From Pachydiplax longipennis (taxonomy: Eukaryota; Arthropoda; Insecta; Odonata; Libellulidae), in NCBI GenBank assembly GCA_036926295.1, contig JAVFKF010000021.1, positions 4,400,111-4,464,110 on the forward strand: DNA of 64,000 nt, read 5' to 3'. Below, piece after piece: positions 39,001-52,421 of the stretch; positions within the stretch are counted from its first letter, which is position 1, and each line of letters opens with the position of its first letter. Below the pieces are notes generated by a model. That model made no database searches. It saw only the letters and a program-made list of their open reading frames with translations, and was not told where the DNA came from. A program made the position numbers and the translations under genes.

Positions 39001-41902
39001 TTGACGTGAAAACTTTTTGATATCTATGATTATTCGTATTTCCATTGAATTCAGAACGCTTCGCAAAAAAATCGCACGTTATTTCGAAATATAACGAAGA
39101 AATCGAGGTTTCGGCAGCCAGCTTTTCCACAATTTATGATACATTTGGAAAAAATGGACGTTTTTTGAGCGGATTTTCTCTGCATTTAAGATATACCATA
39201 AATCTATTAATTTATGAACGTTTTGCAACAAAAGCGGTTAATAATTTCGAAAAATTACGAAAAATATGTGATTTTTAGAGTAACCGTTTCCAAAAAGTTT
39301 CAATTATCTCGAAAAATTTCACTTTTTTTGACGTGAAAACTTTTTGATATCTATGATTATTCGTATTTCCATTGAATTCAGAACGCTTCGCAAAAAAATC
39401 GCACGTTATTTCGAAATATAACGAAGAAATCGAGGTTTCGGCAGCCAGCTTTTCCACAATTTATGATACATTTGGAAAAAAAGGACGTTTTTTGAGCGGA
39501 TTTTTTCTCAGCATTTAAGATATACCATAAATCTATTAAATTGTGAACGTTTTGCAACAAGAGCGGTTAATAATTTCGAAAAATTACGTAAAATATGTGA
39601 TTTTTAGAGTAACCGTTTCCGAAAATCTTCAAGTATCTCGAAAAATTTCACTTTTTTTGACGTGAAAACTATTTGATATGTATGATTATTCGTATTTCCA
39701 TTGAATTGAGAACGCTTCGCAAGAAAATCGCACGAAATTTCGAAATGTAACGAAAAAACTGTGGTTTCGGTAACTAACGTTTCCACATTTTATGATATAT
39801 TTGGAAAAAAAAGACGTTTTTCGAGCGGATTTTTTCTCAGCATTTAAGATATACCATTAATCTATTAAATTATGAACGTTTTGCAACAAAAGCGGTTAAT
39901 AATTTCGAAAAATTACGAAAAATATGTGATTTTTAGTGTAACCGTTTCCGAAAAGTTCAATTATCTCGAAAAATTTCACTTTTTTTGACGTGGAAACTTT
40001 TTGATATCTATCATTGTTCGTATTTCCATTGAATTCAGAACGCTTCGCAAAAAAATCGCACGTAATTTCGAAATGTAACGAAGAAACTGTGGTTTCGGCA
40101 GCTAGCTTTTCCTTATTTTATGATATATTTGGAAAAAAAAGACATTTTTCGAGCGGATTTTTTCTCAGCATTTAAGATATTCCATTAATCTATTAAATTA
40201 TGAACGTTTTGCAACAAAAGCGGTTAATAATTTCGAAAAATTACGAAAAATATGTGATTTTTAGTGTAACCGTTTCCGAAAAGTTTCAATTATTTCGAAA
40301 AATTTCACTTTTTTTGACGTGAAAACTTTTTGATATCTATGATTATTCGTATTTCCATTGAATTCAGAACGCTTCGCAAAAAAATCGCACGTTATTTCGA
40401 AATATAACGAAGAAATCGAGGTTTCGGCAGCCAGCTTTTCCACAATTTATGATACATTTGGAAAAAATGGACGTTTTTTGAGCGGATTTTTTCTCAGCAT
40501 TTAAGATATACCATAAATCTATTAAATTATGAACGTTTTGCAACAAAAGCGGTTAATAATTTCGAAAAATTACGAAAAATATGTGATTTTTAGAGTAACC
40601 GTTTCCGAAAAGTTTCAATTATCTCGAAAAATTTCACTTTTTTTGACGTGAAAACTTTTTGATATCTATGATTATTTGTATTTCCATTGAATTCAGAACG
40701 CTTCGCAAAAAAATCGCACGTTATTTCGAAATATAACGAAGAAATCGAGGTTTCGGCAGCCAGCTTTTCCACAATTCATGATAGATTTGGAAAAAAAGGA
40801 CGTTTTTTGAGCGGATTTTTTCTCAGCATTTAAGATATACCATAAATCTATTAAATTATGAACGTTTTGCAACAAAAGCGGTTAATAATTTCGAAAAATT
40901 ACGTAAAATATGTGATTTTTAGTGTAACCGTTTCCGAAAATCTTCAAGTATCTCGAAAAATTTCACTTTTTTTGACGTGAAAACTTTTTGATATCTATGA
41001 TTATTCGTATTTCCATTGAATTGAGAACGCTTCGCAAGAAAATCGCACGAAATTTCGAAATGTAACGAAAAAACTGGTTTCGGTAGCTAGCGTTTCCACA
41101 TTTTATGATATATTTGGAAAAAAAAGACGTTTTTCGAGCTGATTTTTTCTCAGCATTTAAGATATACCATTAATCTATTAAATTATGAACGTTTTGCAAC
41201 AAAAGCGGTTAATAATTTCGAAAAATTACGAAAAATATGTGATTTTTAGTGTAACCGTTTCCGAAAAGTTTCAATTATCTCGAAAAATTTCACTTTTTTT
41301 GACGTGAAAACTTTTAGATATCTATGATTATTCGGATTTCCATTGAATTGAGAACGCTTCGCAAAAAAATCGCACGTTATTTCGAAATATAACGAAGAAA
41401 TCGAGGTTTCGGCAGCCAGCTTTTCCACAATTTATGATATATTTGGAAAAAAAAGACGTTTTTTGAGCGCATTTTTTCTCAGCATTTAAGATGTACCATA
41501 AATCTATTAAATTATGAACGTTTTGCAACAAAAGCGGTTAATAATTTCGAAAAATTACGAAAAATATGTGATTTTTAGAGTAACCATTTACGGTAAGTTT
41601 CAATTATCTCGAAAAATTTCACTTTTTTGACGTGGAAACTTTTTGATATCTATGATTATTCGTATTTCCATTGAATTCAGAACGCTTCGCAAAAAAATCG
41701 CACGTTATTTCGAAATATAACGAAGAAATCGAGGTTTCGGCAGCCAGCTTTTCCACAATTTATGATACATTTGGAAAAAAAGGACGTTTTTTGAGCGGAT
41801 TTTTTCTCAGCATTTAAGATATACCATAAATCTATTAAATTATGAACGTTTTGCAACAAAAGCGGTTAATAATTTCGAAAAATTACGTAAAATATGTGAT
41901 TT
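33036..41902 (+). repeat. Nested higher-order repeats, offsets ~5583, ~3285 and ~2298 bp
   Basis: A C, B, B trio recurs at anchors 33036, 36321 and 38619. In each, the second monomer carries GGATTTTCTCTGCATTT (two bases shorter than the usual GGATTTTTTCTCAGCATTT) and TATTAATTTATGAACG, near 33589, 36874 and 39170. The stretch from about 33462 to 36280 matches 39045 to 41859 at an offset of about 5583 bp, apart from a local difference around 34350/39930. Marks of the class A monomer at 34021 and 39604 are TTGTGAACG, CAACAAGAGC, ACTATTTGATATGTATG and GTAACTAACGTTTCC. A further shared mark is ACAATTCATGATAGATTTGG (near 35190 and 40772). A pair of A with CTGGTTTCGG and B with TTGAGCGCATTTTTTC occurs at about 35335, 37306 and 40917. 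Confidence 0.82.
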
Positions 41903-44900
41903 TTAGTGTAACTGTTTCCGAAAATCTTCAAGTATCTCGAAAAATTTCACTTTTTTCGACGTGAAAACTTTTTGATATCTATGATTATTTGTATTTCCAT
42001 TGAATTCAGAACGCTTCGCAAAAAAATCGCACGTTATTTCGAAATATAACGAAGAAATCGAGGTTTCGGTAGCTAGCTTTTTCACAATTTATGATACATT
42101 TGGAAAAAGTAGACGTTTTTTGAGCGGATTTTTTCTCAGAATTTAACATATACCATAAATCTATTAAATTATGAACGTTTTGCAACAAAAGCGGTTAATA
42201 ATTTCGAAAAATTACGTAAAATATGTGATTTTTAGAGTAACCGTTTCCGAAAATCTTCAAGTATCTCGAAAAATTTCACTTTTTTTGACGTGAAAACTTT
42301 TTGATATCTATGATTATTCGTATTTCCATTGAATTGAGAACGCTTCGCAAGAAAATCGCACGAAATTTCGAAATGTAACGAAAAAACTGTGGTTTCGGTA
42401 ACTAATGTTTCCACATTTTATGATATATTTGGAAAAAAAAGACGTTTTTCGAGCGGATTTTTTCTCAGCATTTAAGATATACCATTAATCTATTAAATTA
42501 TGAACGTTTTGCTACAAAAGCGGTTAATAATTTCGAAAAATTACGAAAAATATGTGATTTTTAGTGTAACCGTTTCCGAAAAGTTTCAATTATCTCGAAA
42601 AATTTCACTTTTTTTGACGTGGAAACTTTTTGATATCTATCATTGTTCGTATTTCCATTGAATTCAGAACGCTTCGCAAAAAAATCGCACGTAATTTCGA
42701 AATGTATCGAAGAAACTGTGGTTTCGGCAGCTAGCTTTTCCTTATTTTATGATATATTTGGAAAAAAAAGACGTTTTTCGAGCGGATTTTTTCTCAGCAT
42801 TTAAGATATTCCATTAATCTATTAAATTATGAACGTTTTGCAACAAAAGCGGTTAATAATTTCGAAAAATTACGAAAAATATGTGATTTTTAGAGTAACC
42901 ATTTCCGAAAAGTTTCAATTATCTCGAAAAATTTCACTTTTTTTGACGTGAAAACTTTTTGATATCTATGATTATTCGTATTTCCATTGAATTCAGAACG
43001 CTTCGCAAAAAAATCGCACGTTATTTCGAAATATAACGAAGAAATCGAGGTTTCGGCAGCCAGATTTTCCACAATTTATGATACATTTGGAAAAAATGGA
43101 CGTTTTTTGAGCGGATTTTTTCTCAGCATTTAAGATATACCATAAATCTATTAAATTATGGACGTTTTGCAACAAAAGCGGTTAATAATTTCGAAAAATT
43201 ACGAAAAATATGTGATTTTTAGAGTAACCGTTTCCGAAAAGTTTCAATTATCTCGAAAAATTTCACTTTTTTTGACGTGAAAACTTTTTGATATCTATGA
43301 TTATTTGTATTTCCATTGAATTCAGAACGCTTCGCAAAAAAATCGCACGTTATTTCGAAATATAACGAAGAAATCGAGGTTTCGGCAGCCAGCTTTTCCA
43401 CAATTTATGATACATTTGGAAAAAAAGGACGTTTTTTGAGCGGATTTTTTCTCAGCATTTAAGATATACCATAAATCTATTAAATTATGAACGTTTTGCA
43501 ACAAAAGCGGTTAATAATTTCGAAAAATTACGTAAAATATGTGATTTTTAGTGTAACCGTTTCCGAAAATCTTCAAGTATCTCGAAAAATTTCACTTTTT
43601 TTGACGTGAAAACTTTTTGATATCTATGATTATTCGTATTTCCATTGAATTGAGAACGCTTCGCAAGAAAATCGCACGAAATTTCGAAATGTAACGAAAA
43701 AACTGGTTTCGGTAGCTAGCGTTTCCACATTTTATGATATATTTGGAAAAAAAAGACGTTTTTCGAGCTGATTTTTTCTCAGCATTTAAGATATACCATT
43801 AATCTATTAAATTATGAACGTTTTGCAAGAAAAGCGGTTAATAATTTCGAAAAATTACGAAAAATATGTGATTTTTAGTGTAACCGTTTCCGAAAAGTTT
43901 CAATTATCTCGAAAAATTTCACTTTTTTTGACGTGAAAACTTTTAGATATCTATGATTATTCGGATTTCCATTGAATTGAGAACGCTTCGCAAAAAAATC
44001 GCACGTTATTTCGAAATATAACGAAGAAATCGAGGTTTCGGCAGCCAGCTTTTCCACAATTTATGATACATTTGGAAAAAAAGGACGTTTTTTGAGCGGA
44101 TTTTTTCTCAGCATTTAAGATATACCATGAATCTATTAAATTATGAACGTTTTGCAACAAAAGCGGTTAATAATTTCGAAAAATTACTTAAAATATGTGA
44201 TTTTTAGTGTAACCGTTTCCAAAAATCTTCAAGTATCTCGAAAAATTTCACTTTTTTCGACGTGAAAACTTTTTGATATCTATGATTATTCGTATTTCCA
44301 TTGAATTCAGAACGCTTCGCAAAAAAATCGCACGTTATTTCGAAATATAACGAAGAAATCGAGGTTTCGGTAGCTTGCTTTTCCACAATTTATGATACAT
44401 TTGGAAAAGTAGACGTTTTTTGAGCGGATTTTTTCTCAGAATTTAACATATACCATAAATCTATTAAATTATGAACGTTTTGCAACAAAAGCGGTTAATA
44501 ATTTCGAAAAATTACGAAAAATATGTGATTTTTAGAGTAACCATTTCCGAAAAGTTTCAATTATCTCGAAAAATTTCACTTTTTTTGACGTGGAAACTTT
44601 TTGATATCTATCATTGTTCGTATTTCCATTGAATTCAGAACGCTTCGCAAAAAAATCGCACGTAATTTCGAAATGTAACGAAGAAACTGTGGTTTCGGCA
44701 GCTAGCTTTTCCACATTTTATGATATATTTGGAAAAAAAAGACGTTTTTTGAGCGGATTTTTTCTCAGCATTTAAGATATACCATTAATCTATTAAATTA
44801 TGAACGTTTTGCAACAAAAGCGGTTAATAATTTCGAAAAATTACGAAAAATATGTGATTTTTAGTGTAACCGTTTCCGAAAAGTTTCAATTATTTCGAAA

Positions 44901-47814
44901 AATTTCACTTTTTTTGACGTGAAAACTTTTTGATATCTATGATTATTCGTATTTCCATTGAATTGAGAACGCTTCGCAAGAAAATCGCACGAAATTTCGA
45001 AATGTAACGAAAAAACTGTGGTTTCGGTAGCTAGCGTTTCCACATTTTATGATATATTTGGAAAAAAAAGACGTTTTTCGAGCGGATTTTTTCTCAGCAT
45101 TTAAGATATACCATTAATCTATTAAATTATGAACGTTTTGCAACAAAAGCGGTTAATAATTTCGAAAAATTACGAAAAATATGTGATTTTTAGTGTAACC
45201 GTTTCCGAAAAGTTTCAATTATCTCGAAAAATTTCACTTTTTTTGACGTGAAAACTTTTAGATATCTATGATTATTCGGATTTCCATTGAATTGAGAACG
45301 CTTCGCAAAAAAATCGCACGTTATTTCGAAATATAACGAAGAAATCGAGGTTTCGGCAGCCAGCTTTTCCACAATTTATGATATATTTGGAAAAAAAAGA
45401 CGTTTTTTGAGCGGATTTTTTCTCAGCATTTAAGATGTAACATAAATCTATTAAATTATGAACGTTTTGCAACAATTGCGGTTAATAATTTCGAAAAATT
45501 ACGAAAAATATGTGATTTTTAGAGTAACCGTTTACGGTAAGTTTCAATTATCTCGAAAAATTTCACTTTTTTTGACGTGGAAACTTTTTGATATCTATCA
45601 TTGTTCGTATTTCCATTGAATTCAGAACGCTTCGCAAAAAAATCGCACGTTATTTCGAAATATAACGAAGAAATCGAGGTTTCGGTAGCTAGCTTTTCCA
45701 CAATTTATGATACATTTGGAAAAAATGGACGTTTTTTGAGCGGATTTTTTCTCAGAATTTAACATATACCATAAATCTATTAAATTATGAACGTTTTGCA
45801 ACAAAAGCGGTTAATAATTTCGAAAAATTACGAAAAATATGTGATTTTTAGAGTAACCGTTTCCGAAAAGTTTCAATTATCTCGAAAAATTTCACTTTTT
45901 TTGACGTGAAAACTTTTTGATATCTATGATTATTCGTATTTCCATTGAATTCAGAACGCTTCGCAAAAAAATCGCACGTTATTTCGAAATATAACGAAGA
46001 AATCGAGGTTTCGGCAGCCAGCTTTTCCACAATTTATGATACATTTGGAAAAAAAGGACGTTTTTTGAGCGGATTTTTTCTCAGCATTTAAGATATACCA
46101 TAAATCTATTAAATTATGAACGTTTTGCAACAAAAGCGGTTAATAATTTCGAAAAATTACGAAAAATATGTGATTTTTAGTGTAACCGTTTCCGAAAAGT
46201 TTCAATTATTTCGAAAAATTTCACTTTTTTTGACGTGAAAACTTTTTGATATCTATGATTATTCGTATTTCCATTGAATTCAGAACGCTTCGCAAAAAAA
46301 TCGCACGTTATTTCGAAATATAACGAAGAAATCGAGGTTTCGGCAGCCAGCTTTTCCACAATTTATGATACATTTGGAAAAAAAGGACGTTTTTTGAGCG
46401 GATTTTTTCTCAGCATTTAAGATATACCATAAATCTATTAAATTATGAACGTTTTGCAACAAAAGCGGTTAATAATTTCGAAAAATTACGAAAAATATGT
46501 GATTTTTAGTTTAACCGTTTCCGAAAATTTTCAATTATCTCGAAAAATTTCACTTTTTTTGACGTGAAAACTTTTTGATATCTATGATTATTCGTATTTC
46601 CATTGAATTCAGAACGCTTCGCAAAAAAATCGCACGTTATTTCGAAATATAACGAAGAAATCGAGGTTTCGGTAGCTAGCTTTTCCACAATTTATGATAC
46701 ATTTGGAAAAAATGGACGTTTTTTGAGCGGATTTTTTCTCAGAATTTAACATATACCATAAATCTATTAAATTATGAACGTTTTGCAACAAAAGCGGTTA
46801 ATAATTTCGAAAAATTACGAAAAATATGTGATTTTTAGAGTAACCGTTTCCGAAAAGTTTCAATTATCTCGAAAAATTTCACTTTTTTTGACGTGAAAAC
46901 TTTTTGATATCTATGATTATTCGTATTTCCATTGAATTCAGAACGCTTCGCAAAAAAATAGCACGTAAATATAACGAAGAAATCGAGGTTTCGGCAGCCA
47001 GCTTTTCCACAATTTATGATACATTTGGAAAAAAAGGACGTTTTTTGAGCGGATTTTTTCTCAGCATTTAAGATATACCATAAATCTATTAAATTATGAA
47101 CGTTTTGCAACAAAAGCGGTTAATAATTTCGAAAAATTACGAAAAATATGTGATTTTTAGTGTAACCGTTTCCGAAAAGTTTCAATTATTTCGAAAAATT
47201 TCACTTTTTTTGACGTGTAAACTTTTTGATATCTATGATTGTTCGTATTTCCATTGAATTCAGAACGCTTCGCAAAAAAATCGCACGTTATTTCGAAATA
47301 TAACGAAGAAATCGAGGTTTCGGCAGCCAGCTTTTCCACAATTTATGATACATTTGGAAAAAATGGACGTTTTTTGAGCGGATTTTTTCTCAGCATTTTA
47401 GATATACCATAAATCTATTAAATTATGAACGTTTTGCAACAAAAGCGGTTAATAATTTCGAAAAATTACGAAAAATATGTGATTTTTAGAGTAACCGTTT
47501 CCGAAAAGTTTCAATTATCTCGAAAAATTTCACTTTTTTTGACGTGAAAACTTTTTGATATCTATGATTATTCGTATTTCCATTGAATTCAGAACGCTTC
47601 GCAAAAAAATCGCACGTTATTTCGAAATATAACGAAGAAATCGAGGTTTCGGCAGCCAGCTTTTCCACAATTTATGATACATTTGGAAAAAAAGGACGTT
47701 TTTTGAGCGGATTTTTTCTCAGCATTTAAGATATACCATAAATCTATTAAATTATGAACGTTTTGCAACAAAAGCGGTTAATAATTTCGAAAAATTACGT
47801 AAAATATGTGATTT
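41903..47814 (+). repeat. Mixed B/C/D satellite segment
   Basis: Anchors 41903 to 47486 give mainly B monomers with interspersed D (41903, 44204, 46506), A (42232, 43546, 44861) and C (45519) types. D-like monomers at 41903 and 44204 share TTTTTTCGACGTG and GTAGACGTTTTTTGAGCGG. The latter also occurs near 29951 and in the 2304-bp units at 48.0, 50.3 and 53.3 kb. The monomer at 46835 is 7 bp short (see its own entry). No sequence other than satellite is present. Confidence 0.8.
46835..47156 (+). repeat. Satellite monomer with a 7-bp internal deletion
   Basis: The anchor spacing is 322 bp. The monomer reads AAAAATAGCACGTAAATATAACG near 46953-46975 where a normal B monomer has the longer GCACGTTATTTCGAAATATA, so about seven bases of the ATTTCGAAAT palindrome region are lost. 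It also has ATAGCACG in place of ATCGCACG. That variant is present without the deletion in the monomer at 49790, so the substitution probably came first. Confidence 0.85.
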
Positions 47815-50800
47815 TTAGTGTAACCGTTTCCGAAAATCTTCAAGTATCTCGAAAAATTTCACTTTTTTCGACGTGAAAACTTTTTGATATCTATGATTAT
47901 TCGTATTTCCATTGAATTCAGAACGCTTCGCAAAAAAATCGCACGTTATTTCGAAATATAACGAAGAAATCGAGGTTTCGGTAGCAAGCTTTTCCACAAT
48001 TTATGATACATTTGGAAAAAGTAGACGTTTTTTGAGCGGATTTTTTCTCAGAATTTAACATATACCATAAATCTATTAAATTATGAACGATTTGCAACAA
48101 AAGCGGTTAATAATTTCGAAAAATTACGAAAAATATGTGATTTTTAGAGTAACCGTTTCCGAAAAGTTTCAATTATCTCGAAAAATTTCACTTTTTTTGA
48201 CGTGAAAACTTTTTGATATCTATGATTATTCGTATTTCCATTGAATTGAGAACGCTTCGCAAGAAAATCGCACGAAATTTCGAAATGTAACGAAAAAACT
48301 GTGGTTACGGTAGCTAGCGTTTCCACATTTTATGATATATTTGGAAAAAAAAAGACGTTTTTCGAGCGGATTTTTTCTCAGCATTTAAGATATACCATTA
48401 TCCTATTAAATTATGAACGTTTTGCAACAAAAGCGGTTAATAATTTCGAAAAATTACGAAAAATATGTGAATTTTAGTGTAACCGTTTCCGAAAAGTTTC
48501 AATTATCTCGAAAAATTTCACTTTTTTTGACGTGAAAACTTTTTGATATCTATGATTATTCGTATTTCCATTGAATTGAGAACGCTTCGCAAGAAAATCG
48601 CACGAAATTTCGAAATGTAACGAAAAAACTGTGGTTTCGGTAGCTAGCGTTTCCACATTTTATGATATATTTGGAAAAAAAAGACGTTTTTCGAGCGGAT
48701 TTTTTCTCAGCATTTAAGATATACCATTAATCTATTAAATTATGAACGTTTTGCAACAAAAGCGGTTAATAATTTCGAAAAATTACGAAAAATATGTGAT
48801 TTTTAGTGTAACCGTTTCCGAAAAGTTTCAATTATCTCGAAAAATTTCACTTTTTTTGACGTGAAAACTTTTAGATATCTATGATTATTCGGATTTCCAT
48901 TGAATTGAGAACGCTTCGCAAAAAAATCGCACGTTATTTCGAAATATAACGAAGAAATCGAGGTTTCGGCAGCCAGCTTTTCCACAATTTATGATACATT
49001 TGGAAAAAAAAGACGTTTTTTGAGCGGATTTTTTCTCAGCATTTAAGATATACCATAAATCTATTAAATTATGAACGTTTTGCAACAAAAGCGGTTAATA
49101 ATTTCGAAAAATTACGAAAAATATGTGATTTTTAGTGTAACCGTTTCCGAAAAGTTTCAATTATTTCGAAAAATTTCACTTTTTTTGACGTGAAAACTTT
49201 TTGATATCTATGATTATTCGTATTTCCATTGAATTCAGAACGCTTCGCAAAAAAATCGCACGTTATTTCGAAATATAACGAAGAAATCGAGGTTTCGGCA
49301 GCCAGCTTTTCCACAATTTATGATACATTTGGAAAAAAAGGACGTTTTTTGAGCGGATTTTTTCTCAGCATTTAAGATATACCATAAATCTATTAAATTA
49401 TGAACGTTTTGCAACAAAAGCGGTTAATAATTTCGAAAAATTACGAAAAATATGTGATTTTTAGTTTAACCGTTTCCGAAAATTTTCAATTATCTCGAAA
49501 AATTTCACTTTTTTTGACGTGAAAACTTTTTGATATCTATGATTATTCGTATTTCCATTGAATTCAGAACGCTTCGCAAAAAAATCGCACGTTATTTCGA
49601 AATATAACGAAGAAATCGAGGTTTCGGTAGCTAGCTTTTCCACAATTTATGATACATTTGGAAAAAATGGACGTTTTTTGAGCGGATTTTTTCTCAGAAT
49701 TTAACATATACCATAAATCTATTAAATTATGAACGTTTTGCAACAAAAGCGGTTAATAATTTCGAAAAATTACGAAAAATATGTGATTTTTAGAGTAACC
49801 GTTTCCGAAAAGTTTCAATTATCTCGAAAAATTTCACTTTTTTTGACGTGAAAACTTTTTGATATCTATGATTATTCGTATTTCCATTGAATTCAGAACG
49901 CTTCGCAAAAAAATAGCACGTTATTTCGAAATATAACGAAGAAATCGAGGTTTCGGCAGCCAGCTTTTCCACAATTTATGATACATTTGGAAAAAAAGGA
50001 CGTTTTTTGAGCGGATTTTTTCTCAGCATTTAAGATATACCATAAATCTATTAAATTATGAACGTTTTGCAACAAAAGCGGTTAATAATTTCGAAAAATT
50101 ACGTAAAATATGTGATTTTTAGTGTAACCGTTTCCGAAAATCTTCAAGTATCTCGAAAAATTTCACTTTTTTCGACGTGAAAACTTTTTGATATCTATGA
50201 TTATTCGTATTTCCATTGAATTCAGAACGCTTCGCAAAAAAATCGCACGTTATTTCGAAATATAACGAAGAAATCGAGGTTTCGGTAGCAAGCTTTTCCA
50301 CAATTTATGATACATTTGGAAAAAGTAGACGTTTTTTGAGCGGATTTTTTCTCAGAATTTAACATATACCATAAATCTATTAAATTATGAACGATTTGCA
50401 ACAAAAGCGGTTAATAATTTCGAAAAATTACGAAAAATATGTGATTTTTAGAGTAACCGTTTCCGAAAAGTTTCAATTATCTCGAAAAATTTCACTTTTT
50501 TTGACGTGAAAACTTTTTGATATCTATGATTATTCGTATTTCCATTGAATTGAGAACGCTTCGCAAGAAAATCGCACGAAATTTCGAAATGTAACGAAAA
50601 AACTGTGGTTACGGTAGCTAGCGTTTCCACATTTTATGATATATTTGGAAAAAAAAGACGTTTTTTCGAGCGGATTTTTTCTCAGCATTTAAGATATACC
50701 ATTATCCTATTAAATTATGAACGTTTTGCAACAAAAGCGGTTAATAATTTCGAAAAATTACGAAAAATATGTGATTTTTAGTGTAACCGTTTCCGAAAAG

Positions 50801-52421
50801 TTTCAATTATCTCGAAAAATTTCACTTTTTTTGACGTGAAAACTTTTTGATATCTATGATTATTCGTATTTCCATTGAATTGAGAACGCTTCGCAAGAAA
50901 ATCGCACGAAATTTCGAAATGTAACGAAAAAACTGTGGTTTCGGTAGCTAGCGTTTCCACATTTTATGATATATTTGGAAAAAAAAGACGTTTTTCGAGC
51001 GGATTTTTTCTCAGCATTTAAGATATACCTTTAATCTATTAAATTATGAACGTTTTGCAACAAAAGCGGTTAATAATTTCGAAAAATTACGAAAAATATG
51101 TGATTTTTAGTGTAACCGTTTCCGAAAAGTTTCAATTATCTCGAAAAATTTCACTTTTTTTGACGTGAAAACTTTTAGATATCTATGATTATTCGGATTT
51201 CCATTGAATTGAGAACGCTTCGCAAAAAAATCGCACGTTATTTCGAAATATAACGAAGAAATCGAGGTTTCGGCAGCCAGCTTTTCCACAATTTATGATA
51301 CATTTGGAAAAAAAAGACGTTTTTTGAGCGGATTTTTTCTCAGCATTTAAGATATACCATAAATCTATTAAATTATGAACGTTTTGCAACAAAAGCGGTT
51401 AATAATTTCGAAAAATTACGAAAAATATGTGATTTTTAGTGTAACCGTTTCCGAAAAGTTTCAATTATTTCGAAAAATTTCACTTTTTTTGACGTGAAAA
51501 CTTTTTGATATCTATGATTATTCGTATTTCCATTGAATTCAGAACGCTTCGCAAAAAAATCGCACGTTATTTCGAAATATAACGAAGAAATCGAGGTTTC
51601 GGCAGCCAGCTTTTCCACAATTTATGATACATTTGGAAAAAAAGGACGTTTTTTGAGCGGATTTTTTCTCAGCATTTAAGATATACCATAAATCTATTAA
51701 ATTATGAACGTTTTGCAACAAAAGCGGTTAATAATTTCGAAAAATTACGAAAAATATGTGATTTTTAGTTTAACCGTTTCCGAAAATTTTCAATTATCTC
51801 GAAAAATTTCACTTTTTTTGACGTGAAAACTTTTTGATATCTATGATTATTCGTATTTCCATTGAATTCAGAACGCTTCGCAAAAAAATCGCACGTTATT
51901 TCGAAATATAACGAAGAAATCGAGGTTTCGGTAGCTAGCTTTTCCACAATTTATGATACATTTGGAAAAAATGGACGTTTTTTGAGCGGATTTTTTCTCA
52001 GAATTTAACATATACCATAAATCTATTAAATTATGAACGTTTTGCAACAAAAGCGGTTAATAATTTCGAAAAATTACGAAAAATATGTGATTTTTAGAGT
52101 AACCGTTTCCGAAAAGTTTCAATTATCTCGAAAAATTTCACTTTTTTTGACGTGAAAACTTTTTGATATCTATGATTATTCGTATTTCCATTGAATTCAG
52201 AACGCTTCGCAAAAAAATCGCACGTTATTTCGAAATATAACGAAGAAATCGAGGTTTCGGCAGCCAGCTTTTCCACAATTTATGATACATTTGGAAAAAA
52301 AGGACGTTTTTTGAGCGGATTTTTTCTCAGCATTTAAGATATACCATAAATCTATTAAATTATGAACGTTTTGCAACAAAAGCGGTTAATAATTTCGCAA
52401 ATTACGAAAAATATGTGATTT
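47815..52421 (+). repeat. Higher-order repeat, 7 monomers (2304 bp), two near-identical units
   Basis: The units run 47815-50118 and 50119-52421. Each contains D-like, A, A, B, B, D, B. Shared private marks are GTAGCAAGCTTTTCC, GTAGACGTTTTTTGAGC, TATGAACGATTTGC, GGTTACGGTAGCTAGCG and CATTATCCTATT. Both units have a 330-bp class A monomer (48144 and 50448), but the extra base lies in the A-tract in unit 1 (near 48350) and in the following T-tract in unit 2 (near 50663). The last monomers differ: 49790 has ATAGCACG and 52094 has ATCGCACG. A B, B, D-like run at 52422-53407 continues the pattern and matches 47157-48143. Confidence 0.9.
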
